A DNA stretch of 45,518 bases from Spirochaetales bacterium (GTDB lineage Bacteria > Spirochaetota > GWE2-31-10 > MWDO01): assembly GCA_017540815.1 (NCBI GenBank), contig JAFYAI010000078.1, positions 1-45,518 of the forward strand. The letters run 5' to 3'. Below the pieces are notes generated by a model. It did no database searches. It saw only the letters and a program-made list of their open reading frames with translations, and was not told where the DNA came from. Every line of letters begins with the position of its first letter. Positions within the stretch are counted from its first letter, which is position 1. The position numbers and the translations under genes were made by a program. Positions 16,472 through 24,543 of the stretch are shown one piece after another.

Positions 16472-17599
16472 ATGTTGGAACAGTGGTATTTGGAAGAGTT
16501 AATCTCTAAGCCGATCCGTGATATTTGGAAACAGACGGATTATTATCTGCTTAAACTGATATTTAATATTTTGCAGGAGACAGGCATGGACGAGAGTCTG
16601 AGGCATGGAACGAGTGTCGATCAGCTTATACAGGAGAAGTCTTTCGATGCCGGAGTTCATTCATCTCTGAAGTGGCTGCTTGATCGGCTTGCTGAGGATG
16701 ACTATGTATCTGTCTGCGGAGATGTGTATAAGCTCACAGACAAGCCGATGACCTATGAGTTGGATGAGGTTAAAGCTAAGGCTGTATCTGTTGCTCCGAA
16801 TAGTGTAGCGGCATTCAACATGTTGGAACTGATGGCTAAGAACTATCCTGACTATCTGGCAGGACGCAAGACAGGTGTCGATATTATGTTCTCAGTCGAG
16901 AATATGGAAGCGACCAACGAGTATTACAGCAACAATCTGTTCTACAATGTGCACAATGTTTGCGGTGCGAAAGTGCTTAACTTCGATATAGAGAGCCGCA
17001 AGAGTCCAAAGATCTTGGAGATTGGTGGCGGATTTGGCGGCGGAACTAAGCAGTTCGTCAAACAGCGGCTGTCCGACGGCAAAGCGATGACAGGGTTCTC
17101 TTATATATTCACGGATATAGCCAACAAGATGCTGCGAACGGCTAAGCGGGATCTGTTGACTTTGACAGATGATATTAGCAGCTTTACTTTCACTAAACTT
17201 GATTTCAACAAGCCGTTAGAGCCGCAGGGGATTGCTCCTGATTCGCTTGATGTGATATGGGGTGTCAATGCGGTGCATGTGGCAGCAGATATGAGATTCA
17301 CATTATCAGAACTGCTCAAAGCATTGAAACCCGGCGGCAGCCTGATTGCATGTGAGACTGTGCGTCCTATCGGTAATCGCATGATACAGCAGGAGTTCCT
17401 CCTGAATACACTCCATGACTATTGGGATGTCAAACTTGATCCGCCTGTTCGTCCGCGTTACGGATTCATGGAGTGGACTGATTGGATCACTGCATTCAAG
17501 GCGATCGGATTCTCTAAGGTTGAGACCGTGCCTGACATGAGTTATCTGCAGACGCAGTATGATAACTGCTATTGTGCTGTGATACGGGGAACGAAATAA
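16472..17599 (+). CDS. SAM-dependent methyltransferase resembling polyketide-synthase C-MT domains
   Basis: The protein has 375 residues. The N-terminal 150 residues are helical, with a winged-helix-like stretch (SLKWLLDRLAEDDYVSVCGD). A class I methyltransferase follows: motif I is EIGGGFGGGTKQF (Glu183 onward), then SYIFTDIANKMLRTAKRDLL, LDFNKPLEPQGIAPDSLDVI, WGVNAVHVAADMRFTLSELL and KALKPGGSLIACETVRP. This string is the pattern of the C-methyltransferase domains inside polyketide synthases (FTDIS, LDIe...PqGf, NVLHAT), here as a free protein with no synthase nearby. mutL begins 6 bases downstream. The substrate is unknown. Confidence 0.85.
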   Translation: MLEQWYLEELISKPIRDIWKQTDYYLLKLIFNILQETGMDESLRHGTSVDQLIQEKSFDAGVHSSLKWLLDRLAEDDYVSVCGDVYKLTDKPMTYELDEVKAKAVSVAPNSVAAFNMLELMAKNYPDYLAGRKTGVDIMFSVENMEATNEYYSNNLFYNVHNVCGAKVLNFDIESRKSPKILEIGGGFGGGTKQFVKQRLSDGKAMTGFSYIFTDIANKMLRTAKRDLLTLTDDISSFTFTKLDFNKPLEPQGIAPDSLDVIWGVNAVHVAADMRFTLSELLKALKPGGSLIACETVRPIGNRMIQQEFLLNTLHDYWDVKLDPPVRPRYGFMEWTDWITAFKAIGFSKVETVPDMSYLQTQYDNCYCAVIRGTK

Positions 17600-17605
17600 A
17601 TAGAG

Positions 17606-19390
17606 ATGAAATCTGTGCGAATCAAACAATTACCGGAGTCGGTTTATTCCAGGATTGCTGCAGGCGAGGTGATAGATAAGCCGGCTGCCGTTGTGCGTGA
17701 GTTGGTGGATAACTCTATCGATGCCGGGGCGGAGGCTATCACTGTCAAGACTGTAAATGGCGGTATCGACAGTATTGTGGTTGATGACGACGGATGCGGC
17801 ATTCATCGGGATGATCTTATGCTTGCTCTGACCGAACATGCTACGAGCAAGATATTCGATGTAGATGACATTTACAATGTGACGACGATGGGATTTCGCG
17901 GTGAAGCACTGAACTCTATCAAGACTGTCGCTCACATTGCGATAACGACCAATACCGATGAGACAGGTCTGTCTGCCGGCAGCAGCATTAATAATGATGA
18001 TTACAAAGTCAAAAGTGTACCGTTTAAGAAAGGCACTATGATAACTGTGACTGACTTGTTCTACAATCTGCCGGCTCGCCGAAAATTCCTCAAATCCAAG
18101 ATTACTGAGCTTAATAATGTGAAGAAGGTGCTTCGTGACAAGGCTCTTGCTAATCTCAATATTGCCTTCAAGTTCTTTAATGACGGCAAACCCGTATTCA
18201 GCACTAAGGGTGACGGTGATTTTGCTGCGGCATTTAACAGTGTTACGCCGAATGCCAATGACAATGGCCTTGATATTCATATTAATACTTTCACTCAGCG
18301 AGTCAGCGAGGATCTGAATTTCACGATATATTATTCATCACCTGATGTTTTCTTTACAAGCCGCAAATATCAGTCACTGTTCGTCAATAATCGGCCGGTG
18401 TCAGTGCCGTTCTACTATGCGATGATCGATACTGCGGTGCGTGAATATATCTCGCCGGGCAGACATGCTCTGATTTATACTTTCATCGATATTAATCCTG
18501 CACAGATCGATGTCAATATCCATCCTGCGAAGAAGGAGATCAACTTCGCAGACAGCAGTTTTGTTTCTGCACAATTGTGCCATGCGATCAAACTCGCAAT
18601 GAGTCAGGTGCTCTCACGTCGCATTAGTCCGGATGGCGGACTTGTGACGGGGCAGACATTCTTCGCTGCGGATAAGCCATTCTCAGTGGATCTGTTTACG
18701 CCTGACAGGTTTGAGCATTTCAGTCAGAATGGCGGATCTTCGGATGATTATCTGGAGTTCATTGAGCACAGTCAGTCTTCTGTGCCGGATGAGGACTTCT
18801 CCGATGTCAGTCAGAATGTCTCCGATGATTATCGCATTGTCGGCAGAATATTCAATACATATATACTCGTCGAGAAAGGCGGTGTTATGCTTATCATCGA
18901 TCAGCACGCAGCGGCGGAGTCTATTATATATAGGAAGAAACTCAAAATCTACGAAGAGTCTCATTCGTCGGAGCAGCTGATTATCCCGCTTATGGCGGAG
19001 CTGACCGATTGGTCGGACAAGACTGAACAGCGGATTGCTCAGCTTAACCAGCACGGTTTCGACATTGAGCGGAGCGAGGGCACGACTATCGTGATCCGAG
19101 CTGTGCCGCATGTGCTGCTGCTCCGCAAAAATAACGATGTTGTGACTGATCTTATCGTTTCATTCCTGCAGAAAGAGATCGATCCCGACAAGTCGATTAT
19201 TGATCAGATATTGATCGAGGCATCGTGCAAAGAAGCGATTAAGAAAGGTGACTATATTAATCTGTTGGAGATGACCGAGATTGTCCAACAATACTTTGCT
19301 TACGGGATTACCAACTGCCCGCACGGTCGGCCTGCACATTTCGAGCTGGCACTTGAAGATGTGGAGAAGTATTTCCAGCGGAAGATGTGA
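17606..19390 (+). CDS. mutL: DNA mismatch repair protein MutL
   Basis: The protein has 594 residues. The N-terminal GHKL ATPase has RIAAGEVIDKPAAVVRELVD, NSIDAGAE, DDDGCGIH, EHATSKI and TMGFRGEALNSI. The C-terminal dimerisation/endonuclease domain keeps DQHAAAES (Asp432 onward), SCKEAIKKGD and CPHGRPAHFEL (Cys571). This places it with endonuclease-type MutL, but the second Glu of DQHAx2Ex4E is Arg (ESIIYR). The linker, about 345-400, is Ser/Asp-rich. MutL couples MutS mismatch recognition to strand cutting. It is co-transcribed with the methyltransferase. mutS is not in the window. Confidence 0.96.
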   Translation: MKSVRIKQLPESVYSRIAAGEVIDKPAAVVRELVDNSIDAGAEAITVKTVNGGIDSIVVDDDGCGIHRDDLMLALTEHATSKIFDVDDIYNVTTMGFRGEALNSIKTVAHIAITTNTDETGLSAGSSINNDDYKVKSVPFKKGTMITVTDLFYNLPARRKFLKSKITELNNVKKVLRDKALANLNIAFKFFNDGKPVFSTKGDGDFAAAFNSVTPNANDNGLDIHINTFTQRVSEDLNFTIYYSSPDVFFTSRKYQSLFVNNRPVSVPFYYAMIDTAVREYISPGRHALIYTFIDINPAQIDVNIHPAKKEINFADSSFVSAQLCHAIKLAMSQVLSRRISPDGGLVTGQTFFAADKPFSVDLFTPDRFEHFSQNGGSSDDYLEFIEHSQSSVPDEDFSDVSQNVSDDYRIVGRIFNTYILVEKGGVMLIIDQHAAAESIIYRKKLKIYEESHSSEQLIIPLMAELTDWSDKTEQRIAQLNQHGFDIERSEGTTIVIRAVPHVLLLRKNNDVVTDLIVSFLQKEIDPDKSIIDQILIEASCKEAIKKGDYINLLEMTEIVQQYFAYGITNCPHGRPAHFELALEDVEKYFQRKM

Positions 19391-19418
19391 GAATGAGTAA
19401 CACAGGATTTTTCTCATT

Positions 19419-19452
19419 TATCGTTGCAATTTCGTCAAAAATTGCAACGATA
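19419..19452. repeat. 14-bp perfect hairpin downstream of mutL
   Basis: TATCGTTGCAATTT (19419-19432) pairs with 19439-19452 across a 6-base loop. No T-tract follows. It stands directly before the main terminator, making two tandem hairpins after mutL. Confidence 0.7.
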
Positions 19453-19467
19453 ACTCAATAAAAATAG

Positions 19468-19521
19468 GAAAAAAGGGAATAAAAAAATCATCAGCTGATG
19501 ATTTTTTTATTCCCTTTTTTC
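19468..19521. terminator. Very long symmetric terminator
   Basis: A 27-bp perfect palindrome centred between 19494 and 19495, without a loop on paper. It contains ATCATCAGCTGATGAT in the core and A/T runs in the arms, so T-tracts are found on both strands. The same ATCATCAG core recurs in the terminator at 21385-21427. Confidence 0.9.
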
Positions 19522-19531
19522 TATTATATAC

Positions 19532-19560
19532 TTGATTTTTTCCATCATATTTGATAAAAT
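19532..19560 (+). promoter_or_regulatory. Promoter of folD-patatin operon
   Basis: TTGATT (19532-19537), 17-base spacer, TAAAAT (19555-19560) with an extended TGA before the -10. Confidence 0.6.
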
Positions 19561-19598
19561 CAAATCGGGAGCGACATTCTAACTAATAAGGATAAAAA

Positions 19599-20489
19599 AT
19601 GGCAGGACAGATTATCAAATTAACGGATTTTGCAGCACAGATGACGGCACATCTGAAATCAATCATTGATGACAACAAGATGAAGCTGTCGATCTCGTCG
19701 ATAATGGTCGGTGAGAATGAGGCGAGCAAGAGTTATTTCAACGGAATTCGGAAGAAGGCTGCTGACTTTGGCATCGATGCCAAGTGTGAGATCCTGCCGG
19801 CTGATACGACTGAAGAGCAGCTGCTGGAGCAAATCAAGCGGCTTAATGCTGATCCGAGCTGCTACGGTATCATGATGCAGATGCCGCTGCCGAAGCATAT
19901 CAATGCGAAGAATGTATTCGACAGGATAAACTACTGCAAGGACATTGACGGTATGAATATCGTTAATCAAGGCTATCTGTTTAGCGGCGAGCCGCTGCTG
20001 ATCCCTGCTACAGCTTGGGCGGTGCAGCTGTTTCTGGAATACTTCTCCGCACGGTTCGACTATCCTCTGACCGGCAAGACGGTGACGATCATCGGTCGAT
20101 CCAATACCGTCGGCAAGCCTGCTGCACATCTGTTGCTGCAAAAAGATATGACTGTCAATATATGCCATTCTAAGACTGTGAATGCGGAGGAGATCTGCCG
20201 ACAGTCTGATGTGGTTGTGGCTGCATGCGGTGTTCCCAAAATGGTAAAGGCGTCATGGCTCAAACCGGGTGCCGTCGTTGCGGATGTCGGCATTCATCGG
20301 ACTGATGACGGCAAACTTTGCGGAGATGTTGATGCCGATGATGCAGTACAGAATGCATCATATATCACAGCAGTGCCCGGCGGTATCGGCAGTTTGACCA
20401 GCACTCTGCTGCTTGCCAATGCCGTCAAGGCGTATTTCCTCATCGAGAAGCAGCAGCTGATGAAGATGGACTTTACGGAGATGAAGTAG
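19599..20489 (+). CDS. folD: Methylenetetrahydrofolate dehydrogenase / methenyltetrahydrofolate cyclohydrolase
   Basis: FolD interconverts 5,10-methylene-, 5,10-methenyl- and 10-formyl-tetrahydrofolate. The 296-residue protein shows EASKSYFNGIRKKA with the catalytic Lys six residues after Tyr, MQMPLPKHI, CKDIDGMN, VTIIGRSNTVGKPAAHLLL for NAD(P), and VPGGIGSLTSTLLLANAV. The usual PCTPxG block reads PATAWA and PGGVGPMT reads PGGIGSLT, so it belongs to a divergent branch. The catalytic Lys is kept, so activity is expected. AAGGAT precedes the ATG. The patatin gene follows 24 bases later. Confidence 0.92.
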   Translation: MAGQIIKLTDFAAQMTAHLKSIIDDNKMKLSISSIMVGENEASKSYFNGIRKKAADFGIDAKCEILPADTTEEQLLEQIKRLNADPSCYGIMMQMPLPKHINAKNVFDRINYCKDIDGMNIVNQGYLFSGEPLLIPATAWAVQLFLEYFSARFDYPLTGKTVTIIGRSNTVGKPAAHLLLQKDMTVNICHSKTVNAEEICRQSDVVVAACGVPKMVKASWLKPGAVVADVGIHRTDDGKLCGDVDADDAVQNASYITAVPGGIGSLTSTLLLANAVKAYFLIEKQQLMKMDFTEMK

Positions 20490-20513
20490 ATTTTTGGAAA
20501 AAAGGAACAGTTT

Positions 20514-21371
20514 ATGTCAAATATCAAAACAGGACTTGTAATGGAAGGCGGTGCGATGCGAGGAATGTTTACCGCCGGAGTAATAGATGTCTTTATGGAG
20601 AATAATATCACATTCGACGGGGCAATCGGTGTGAGTGCAGGTGTGATATTCGGCTGCAATATCAAGTCTCATCAGATCGGACGAGTTATACGGTATAATA
20701 AGAAATACTGCCGAGATCCGCGTTTTCGCAGTGTGTGGTCTCTGCTCTTTACAGGCAATCTGTACAATGTGAAGTTCGGATATGAGACTATCCCGAATAA
20801 ATTGGACATCTTCGATACAAAGACATTCAGCGAAAATCCGATGAAGTTCTATATGGTTGCGACTGACTGCATAACAGGTGAGCCGATATACAAAGAACTT
20901 GTAAGCGGAGATGCCAATGAACTGAAATGGATGCGGGGTAGTGCGAGTATGCCGCTTGTCTCCACTGTCGTTAAGGTTGACGGATACCGTTTGATGGACG
21001 GAGCATTGACTGACTCAATACCGTTGGAGTATTTTGAGTCGATCGGCTATAACCGCAATGTCGTCATACTTACCCGTCCACAAGGCTATGTCAAAAAGCC
21101 TGAGTCGATGCAGTCATTGATGGATATGCTGCTGCGTAAATATCCGAAACTTGTCGAGCGAATGAATGGCCGCCACGAGATGTATAATCGCCAGACTTCG
21201 TATGTTTTCGATAAAGCAGCCAAAGATGAGGTTGTTGTCATCTGTCCGAAAGAGGAACTGCCTGTCAGTCGTGCCGATAATAATCCGGAGCATTTGCAGG
21301 CTTGCTATGATATTGGTCGCCAAGCCGCATTGGAGAAATTGGCAGTGATCAAGGCATTCCTACAAAAGTAA
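20514..21371 (+). CDS. Patatin-like phospholipase
   Basis: The protein has 285 residues. It has the three patatin blocks: the oxyanion glycine loop MEGGAMRGMFTAGV, the nucleophile elbow GVSAG (Ser of the Ser-Asp dyad), and the Asp in LMDGALTDSIP. It has no signal peptide and should act on lipids at the inner face of the membrane. The overall layout is that of the YjjU/RssA-like bacterial group. The lipid target is unknown. It shares the folD promoter and ends at a strong terminator. Confidence 0.92.
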   Translation: MSNIKTGLVMEGGAMRGMFTAGVIDVFMENNITFDGAIGVSAGVIFGCNIKSHQIGRVIRYNKKYCRDPRFRSVWSLLFTGNLYNVKFGYETIPNKLDIFDTKTFSENPMKFYMVATDCITGEPIYKELVSGDANELKWMRGSASMPLVSTVVKVDGYRLMDGALTDSIPLEYFESIGYNRNVVILTRPQGYVKKPESMQSLMDMLLRKYPKLVERMNGRHEMYNRQTSYVFDKAAKDEVVVICPKEELPVSRADNNPEHLQACYDIGRQAALEKLAVIKAFLQK

Positions 21372-21384
21372 TATTGGAAAATAC

Positions 21385-21427
21385 AAAAAATCATCAGGTG
21401 ATGAAAATCATCACCTGATGATTTTTT
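21385..21427. terminator. Intrinsic terminator after patatin gene
   Basis: A perfect 19-bp stem (21385-21403 with 21409-21427), 5-base loop and T-run. The core ATCATCAGGTGATG is a variant of the core at 19468-19521. Confidence 0.92.
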
Positions 21428-21429
21428 TA

Positions 21430-21458
21430 TTGACAAGTCAAGTTTTTTCTTGTATAAT
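21430..21458 (+). promoter_or_regulatory. Consensus sigma70 promoter of abrB-acyltransferase
   Basis: Perfect TTGACA (21430-21435), 17-base spacer, perfect TATAAT (21453-21458). The -35 begins two bases after the terminator's last paired base. A full-consensus promoter suggests strong basal transcription that a repressor may hold in check; the first gene encodes an AbrB-type DNA-binding protein. Confidence 0.9.
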
Positions 21459-21494
21459 AAGTCATACATTTCATACTTTATGGAGATAACTGCA

Positions 21495-21746
21495 ATGAAA
21501 GACAACTCTGTCAAAAACAAATTTGCTGCGACTGTCACTGTCGGCACAAAAGGTCAGATCGTTATCCCGAAGGAGATGCGAGATATGTTTGGCATAATGC
21601 CGGGTGACAATCTTATGCTTCTGGCAGACAAGAAACAGGGGATTGCCATTCCACCGAAGAATATGTTCACTTCGCTGTTTGCCAAGATTTTCGGCGGCAA
21701 GGCGGTGGACTCTGAGAATGATAATGAGGATAGCGAGGAGGCTTAA
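21495..21746 (+). CDS. AbrB/SpoVT-family DNA-binding protein
   Basis: The protein has 83 residues. Residues 10-55 are the swapped-hairpin AbrB fold: ATVTVGTKGQIVIPKEMRDM, then FGIMPGDNLMLLADKKQGIA. An acidic tail (DSENDNEDSEEA) follows. Such proteins are dimeric transcription regulators and often act on the operon that contains them. The reading frame is open to a TTG at 21450, but that overlaps the -10 box; ATG 21495 has GGAG nine bases upstream. The acyltransferase starts 2 bases after the stop, with its ribosome site GAGGAGG inside this gene's end. Confidence 0.9.
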   Translation: MKDNSVKNKFAATVTVGTKGQIVIPKEMRDMFGIMPGDNLMLLADKKQGIAIPPKNMFTSLFAKIFGGKAVDSENDNEDSEEA

Positions 21747-21748
21747 TT

Positions 21749-22978
21749 ATGAGACATCATTATTTGGATAATATCCGCACATTGACAGTTTTGTTGGTCG
21801 TGATCTATCATGTGTTTTATATGTTTAACGGTGTGGCGGCTTATGGGGTGGTCGGGCCGATTGCTGATGCACGAGAAGCATATACCGCAGGTCAGTATCT
21901 TGATGTCACAGGAGACGGTGTGCTGTTTGCTCAGCCGCAGGATATGACGCAGTATCTGCTGTATCCGTGGTTTATGGTGCTGCTCTTCATTGTTTCCGGA
22001 ATGAGCAGCAGATTTTATCTCAATACTCACAGCAGCAAGGAGTTTGCAAAGAGCCGAACCGTTAAACTGCTTGTGCCTTCGACGATTGGTTTGCTTGTAT
22101 TCCAGTGGATACAGGGGTATTTCAATATGCGGTTGTCGCATGTATTGGATAAGATCCCGGCTGATGTCCCGATGCTGGTCAAGTATCTGATTATGTGTAT
22201 GAGCGGCATCGGTGTGCTGTGGTATATACAGATGCTGTGGATTTTTTCGATGGTGCTGCTGCTTGTGAGAATGATAGAACGCGGTCGGTTGGCTGCATTG
22301 TGCGATAAGTTTGGCTGTCCAAACGGTGCTGTTCAGAATGTTTTGACTGTGTTGTTGTTCTTAGTGCTCGGTGTTGCGGCTTGGGGCTGTTTCCAGATTC
22401 TTAATACTCCTGTTATCGTGGTTTATCACTTTGGCATTTATGGTTTTGTGTTTTTCCTCGGATATTATCTGTTCGCCAATGAGAATGTCATTGCAGCGTT
22501 GGTTAAGTTCAGATTCTTGTTTGCAGGGTTTGCCGTTATAAGCGGTGTATTTTATGTGATACAGGCATGGGGGAAGAATTACGCTGTCGAGCCGGTTGTT
22601 AATTCCCCATCGGCGGTGGCATATCTGTGGTTTATGAGCCTTGCCATCTTGGGAATGATGAAGTGCTACGGAGACAAAACTCATCAGGTGATGACATTCT
22701 TAAACAGACGAAGCTGGGGCTTGTATGTATTTCATTATCTGCCGCTTGCCGCCTTGTCGCCGCTGCTTGTTTATAAAACAAATCTGCCGCCTGTTATGAT
22801 ATATCTGCTTGTTGCGATATTGTCATTCGTCGGTGGGTATCTGATTAATGAGATTGTCAGCCGCATACCGATTGTGAGATGGTGTGTGCTGGGACTTCGC
22901 AAGGAGGCGGTAGTTGGCGATGGACTCGACAAGATGTCGAGTTCATCTGCGGCTCACGGGACTCACAAAGGATTGTGA
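21749..22978 (+). CDS. Membrane acyltransferase 3 family protein
   Basis: The protein has 409 residues and about ten membrane helices. The family opening RHHYLDNIRTLTVLLVVIYH carries the expected Arg and the catalytic His at the end of helix 1. The last blocks (NRRSWGLYVFHYLPLAALSP) also fit acyltransferase 3 proteins, which move acetyl or succinyl groups onto surface sugars or lipids across the membrane. The last 20 or so residues (GDGLDKMSSSSAAHGTHKGL) are low in complexity and encoded by an imperfect tandem hairpin repeat (22922-23016), so the C-terminus looks extended by a repeat. It is translated with abrB. Confidence 0.88.
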   Translation: MRHHYLDNIRTLTVLLVVIYHVFYMFNGVAAYGVVGPIADAREAYTAGQYLDVTGDGVLFAQPQDMTQYLLYPWFMVLLFIVSGMSSRFYLNTHSSKEFAKSRTVKLLVPSTIGLLVFQWIQGYFNMRLSHVLDKIPADVPMLVKYLIMCMSGIGVLWYIQMLWIFSMVLLLVRMIERGRLAALCDKFGCPNGAVQNVLTVLLFLVLGVAAWGCFQILNTPVIVVYHFGIYGFVFFLGYYLFANENVIAALVKFRFLFAGFAVISGVFYVIQAWGKNYAVEPVVNSPSAVAYLWFMSLAILGMMKCYGDKTHQVMTFLNRRSWGLYVFHYLPLAALSPLLVYKTNLPPVMIYLLVAILSFVGGYLINEIVSRIPIVRWCVLGLRKEAVVGDGLDKMSSSSAAHGTHKGL

Positions 22979-23016
22979 GTTCATCGGCGTTGCACGGATG
23001 CGATTAACGCCGATGA
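22922..23016. repeat. Imperfect tandem hairpin repeats across the 3' end of the acyltransferase gene
   Basis: Unit 1 (22922-22957) and unit 2 (22959-22995) share the layout GGACTC-stem-GAGTTCATC-nGCG-nnn-CAC. Each contains an 8-bp perfect hairpin (ACTCGACA/TGTCGAGT, and ACTCACAA/TTGTGAGT). A third partial unit, starting GGATGCG, supplies the right arm of another hairpin: TCATCGGCGTT (22981-22991) with AACGCCGATGA (23006-23016). Compensatory changes keep each stem paired. It may stop transcription between the convergent acyltransferase genes, although no T-tract is present. Confidence 0.7.
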
Positions 23017-23072
23017 TTGATTTGATAGTCGCAGAAATTATGTGTGAAAGAGTGTTATACATTTGCAGTTTT

Positions 23073-24209
23073 TCATTTTATTATAATTGATTTTAGTTTA
23101 CTAATTCTGTTCCAGAAATAATCAGTAGAAATTGATGCAATATATGTTAAAATAATTAGTGTAATAAGACTTGGTAAAGCATACTTTGTAATTGTAACTA
23201 TTTTTGCAAATGGATAAAAATACCAACAAAAGAAACAATGTATTAGCCACATATTTGTACTCTGTTTCCCAAGATGTATCAATATGAGTCTTATCCATGA
23301 TATTCTGTTTACTATGTCACAAACGGCAATACAAAAAATTGGGGCTAAAAAAATATCCATGCTAGAATCACTGAATTTATACCTTTTAAGATATAATACA
23401 GCAAATATTATGCAAACATTAACAAGTGGATTCAATAAATTGTTATGATACATTTTTGATTTTAATGTTACAAGTATATTGTCTTTTGCCATTGCTATGC
23501 CCATAAAAAAGCAACCAGTATAACTATATTTTGAATGTAGACCTTGCAAAAAAAACAATGAATAAAGTTCATTGTCATCTAATGAAGAAAATGCTGTCAT
23601 TTTACCAAGATAAGGAAATACAGATGCAAATAATAGAGTCAAAATAATCACGAGAAGAAGATTAATACTAAATGAAAAATGTTTAAAAACTTTTCTGATT
23701 AAAGGAAATGATACGCATGCAATCACATAATGGAAGAAAAACCACCAAGAGTTATTATATTTACGGCTAATACCTAAAAAACTTTCTATAAAAACCTTAA
23801 ACTGAAAATTATTATATCGTGTACATCCGCCAACATCTTTGCAAAATATTGGTTGGTTAGAAAAAAAGATAAAAGCAATTGGGATAAAAACAAGAAAAAC
23901 TTTCCAATAATCAAGATATAAATTTTTTATTTTGCATATCAAATCATATTCTTTATTTTTGCAACTCATAAATATACCGTATCCGCCTAGAAAAAAGAAA
24001 AGAGATAGGCAAAAACGACCTGTTTTTCCGAAAAATTTGAACAACGGTTCATTAAATAATGTTACAAAGTATTTTAATTCTCCACCACATATTCTATCTG
24101 GAAATGCCCATAAATGATACATAAACATTAAAATGATAGCAATAGCTTTTATAATTTTTGTATCGTCACGAGAGAATGTGAAATCAGGTAAAGCGTTATT
24201 TATGCACAT
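23073..24209 (-). CDS. Acyltransferase 3 family membrane protein, island edge
   Basis: The protein has 378 residues and about ten membrane helices. The first helix ends AIAIILMFMYHLWAFPD with the family His. SLFFFLGGYGIFMSC and the last block STNMWLIHCFFCWYF fit the O-acyltransferase pattern seen in capsule and exopolysaccharide clusters. Codon use is strongly AT-rich, unlike the acyltransferase on its left, and marks the left edge of the glycan island. Transcription runs leftward from the segment bounded by inverted repeats, where no strong minus-strand promoter is visible in the present orientation. It probably O-acetylates a glycan. Confidence 0.85.
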   Translation of the reverse strand: MCINNALPDFTFSRDDTKIIKAIAIILMFMYHLWAFPDRICGGELKYFVTLFNEPLFKFFGKTGRFCLSLFFFLGGYGIFMSCKNKEYDLICKIKNLYLDYWKVFLVFIPIAFIFFSNQPIFCKDVGGCTRYNNFQFKVFIESFLGISRKYNNSWWFFFHYVIACVSFPLIRKVFKHFSFSINLLLVIILTLLFASVFPYLGKMTAFSSLDDNELYSLFFLQGLHSKYSYTGCFFMGIAMAKDNILVTLKSKMYHNNLLNPLVNVCIIFAVLYLKRYKFSDSSMDIFLAPIFCIAVCDIVNRISWIRLILIHLGKQSTNMWLIHCFFCWYFYPFAKIVTITKYALPSLITLIILTYIASISTDYFWNRISKLKSIIIK

Positions 24210-24265
24210 CTATACACTCTGTATTCGTAATATGAATAAATCATCAGTATAATATTATGTAGTTG

Positions 24266-24280
24266 ATTCCGTAGCAAGGA
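24266..24280. repeat. Left arm of 15-bp inverted repeat
   Basis: ATTCCGTAGCAAGGA, the exact reverse complement of 24529-24543. It would sit in the 5' leader of the minus-strand acyltransferase, about 57-71 bases before its start. Confidence 0.85.
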
Positions 24281-24460
24281 CTCGCTCTTTTTTTTGCTAT
24301 ATTAATAAAAAAATATGAAAAAAAAATCAGTTTAAACTATTATTTTCTATGGAAAACATCTGTGGAGATCAAATTACATGATAAAATTGCAGTAAAAAGC
24401 AAATTTTATTACAAATTTTAGTGTAAATTCCCTCACGAATAATATTCAGTGAAAAACGAA

Positions 24461-24489
24461 TTGACATAATCATAATTTTATGATAATAT
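24461..24489 (+). promoter_or_regulatory. Promoter of the rfbF operon, inside the inverted-repeat segment
   Basis: Perfect TTGACA (24461-24466), 17-base spacer, TAATAT (24484-24489). Predicted transcripts start near 24496 and run through the right repeat arm before the rfbF start at 24575. Confidence 0.65.
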
Positions 24490-24528
24490 AATTATGTAAT
24501 TTGGCAAAATTTTTGAAAAGAAGTCAGT

Positions 24529-24543
24529 TCCTTGCTACGGAAT
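24529..24543. repeat. Right arm of 15-bp inverted repeat
   Basis: TCCTTGCTACGGAAT, reverse complement of the left arm. In RNA it could form a small stem TTCC/GGAA around a seven-base loop. It lies about 32-46 bases upstream of the rfbF start. Confidence 0.85.

Noticed and set aside
24266..24543. Segment as a MITE or insertion-sequence remnant with terminal inverted repeats
   Set aside because: No target-site duplication or transposase relic is visible; both arms sit in the leaders of real genes and enclose a good promoter.
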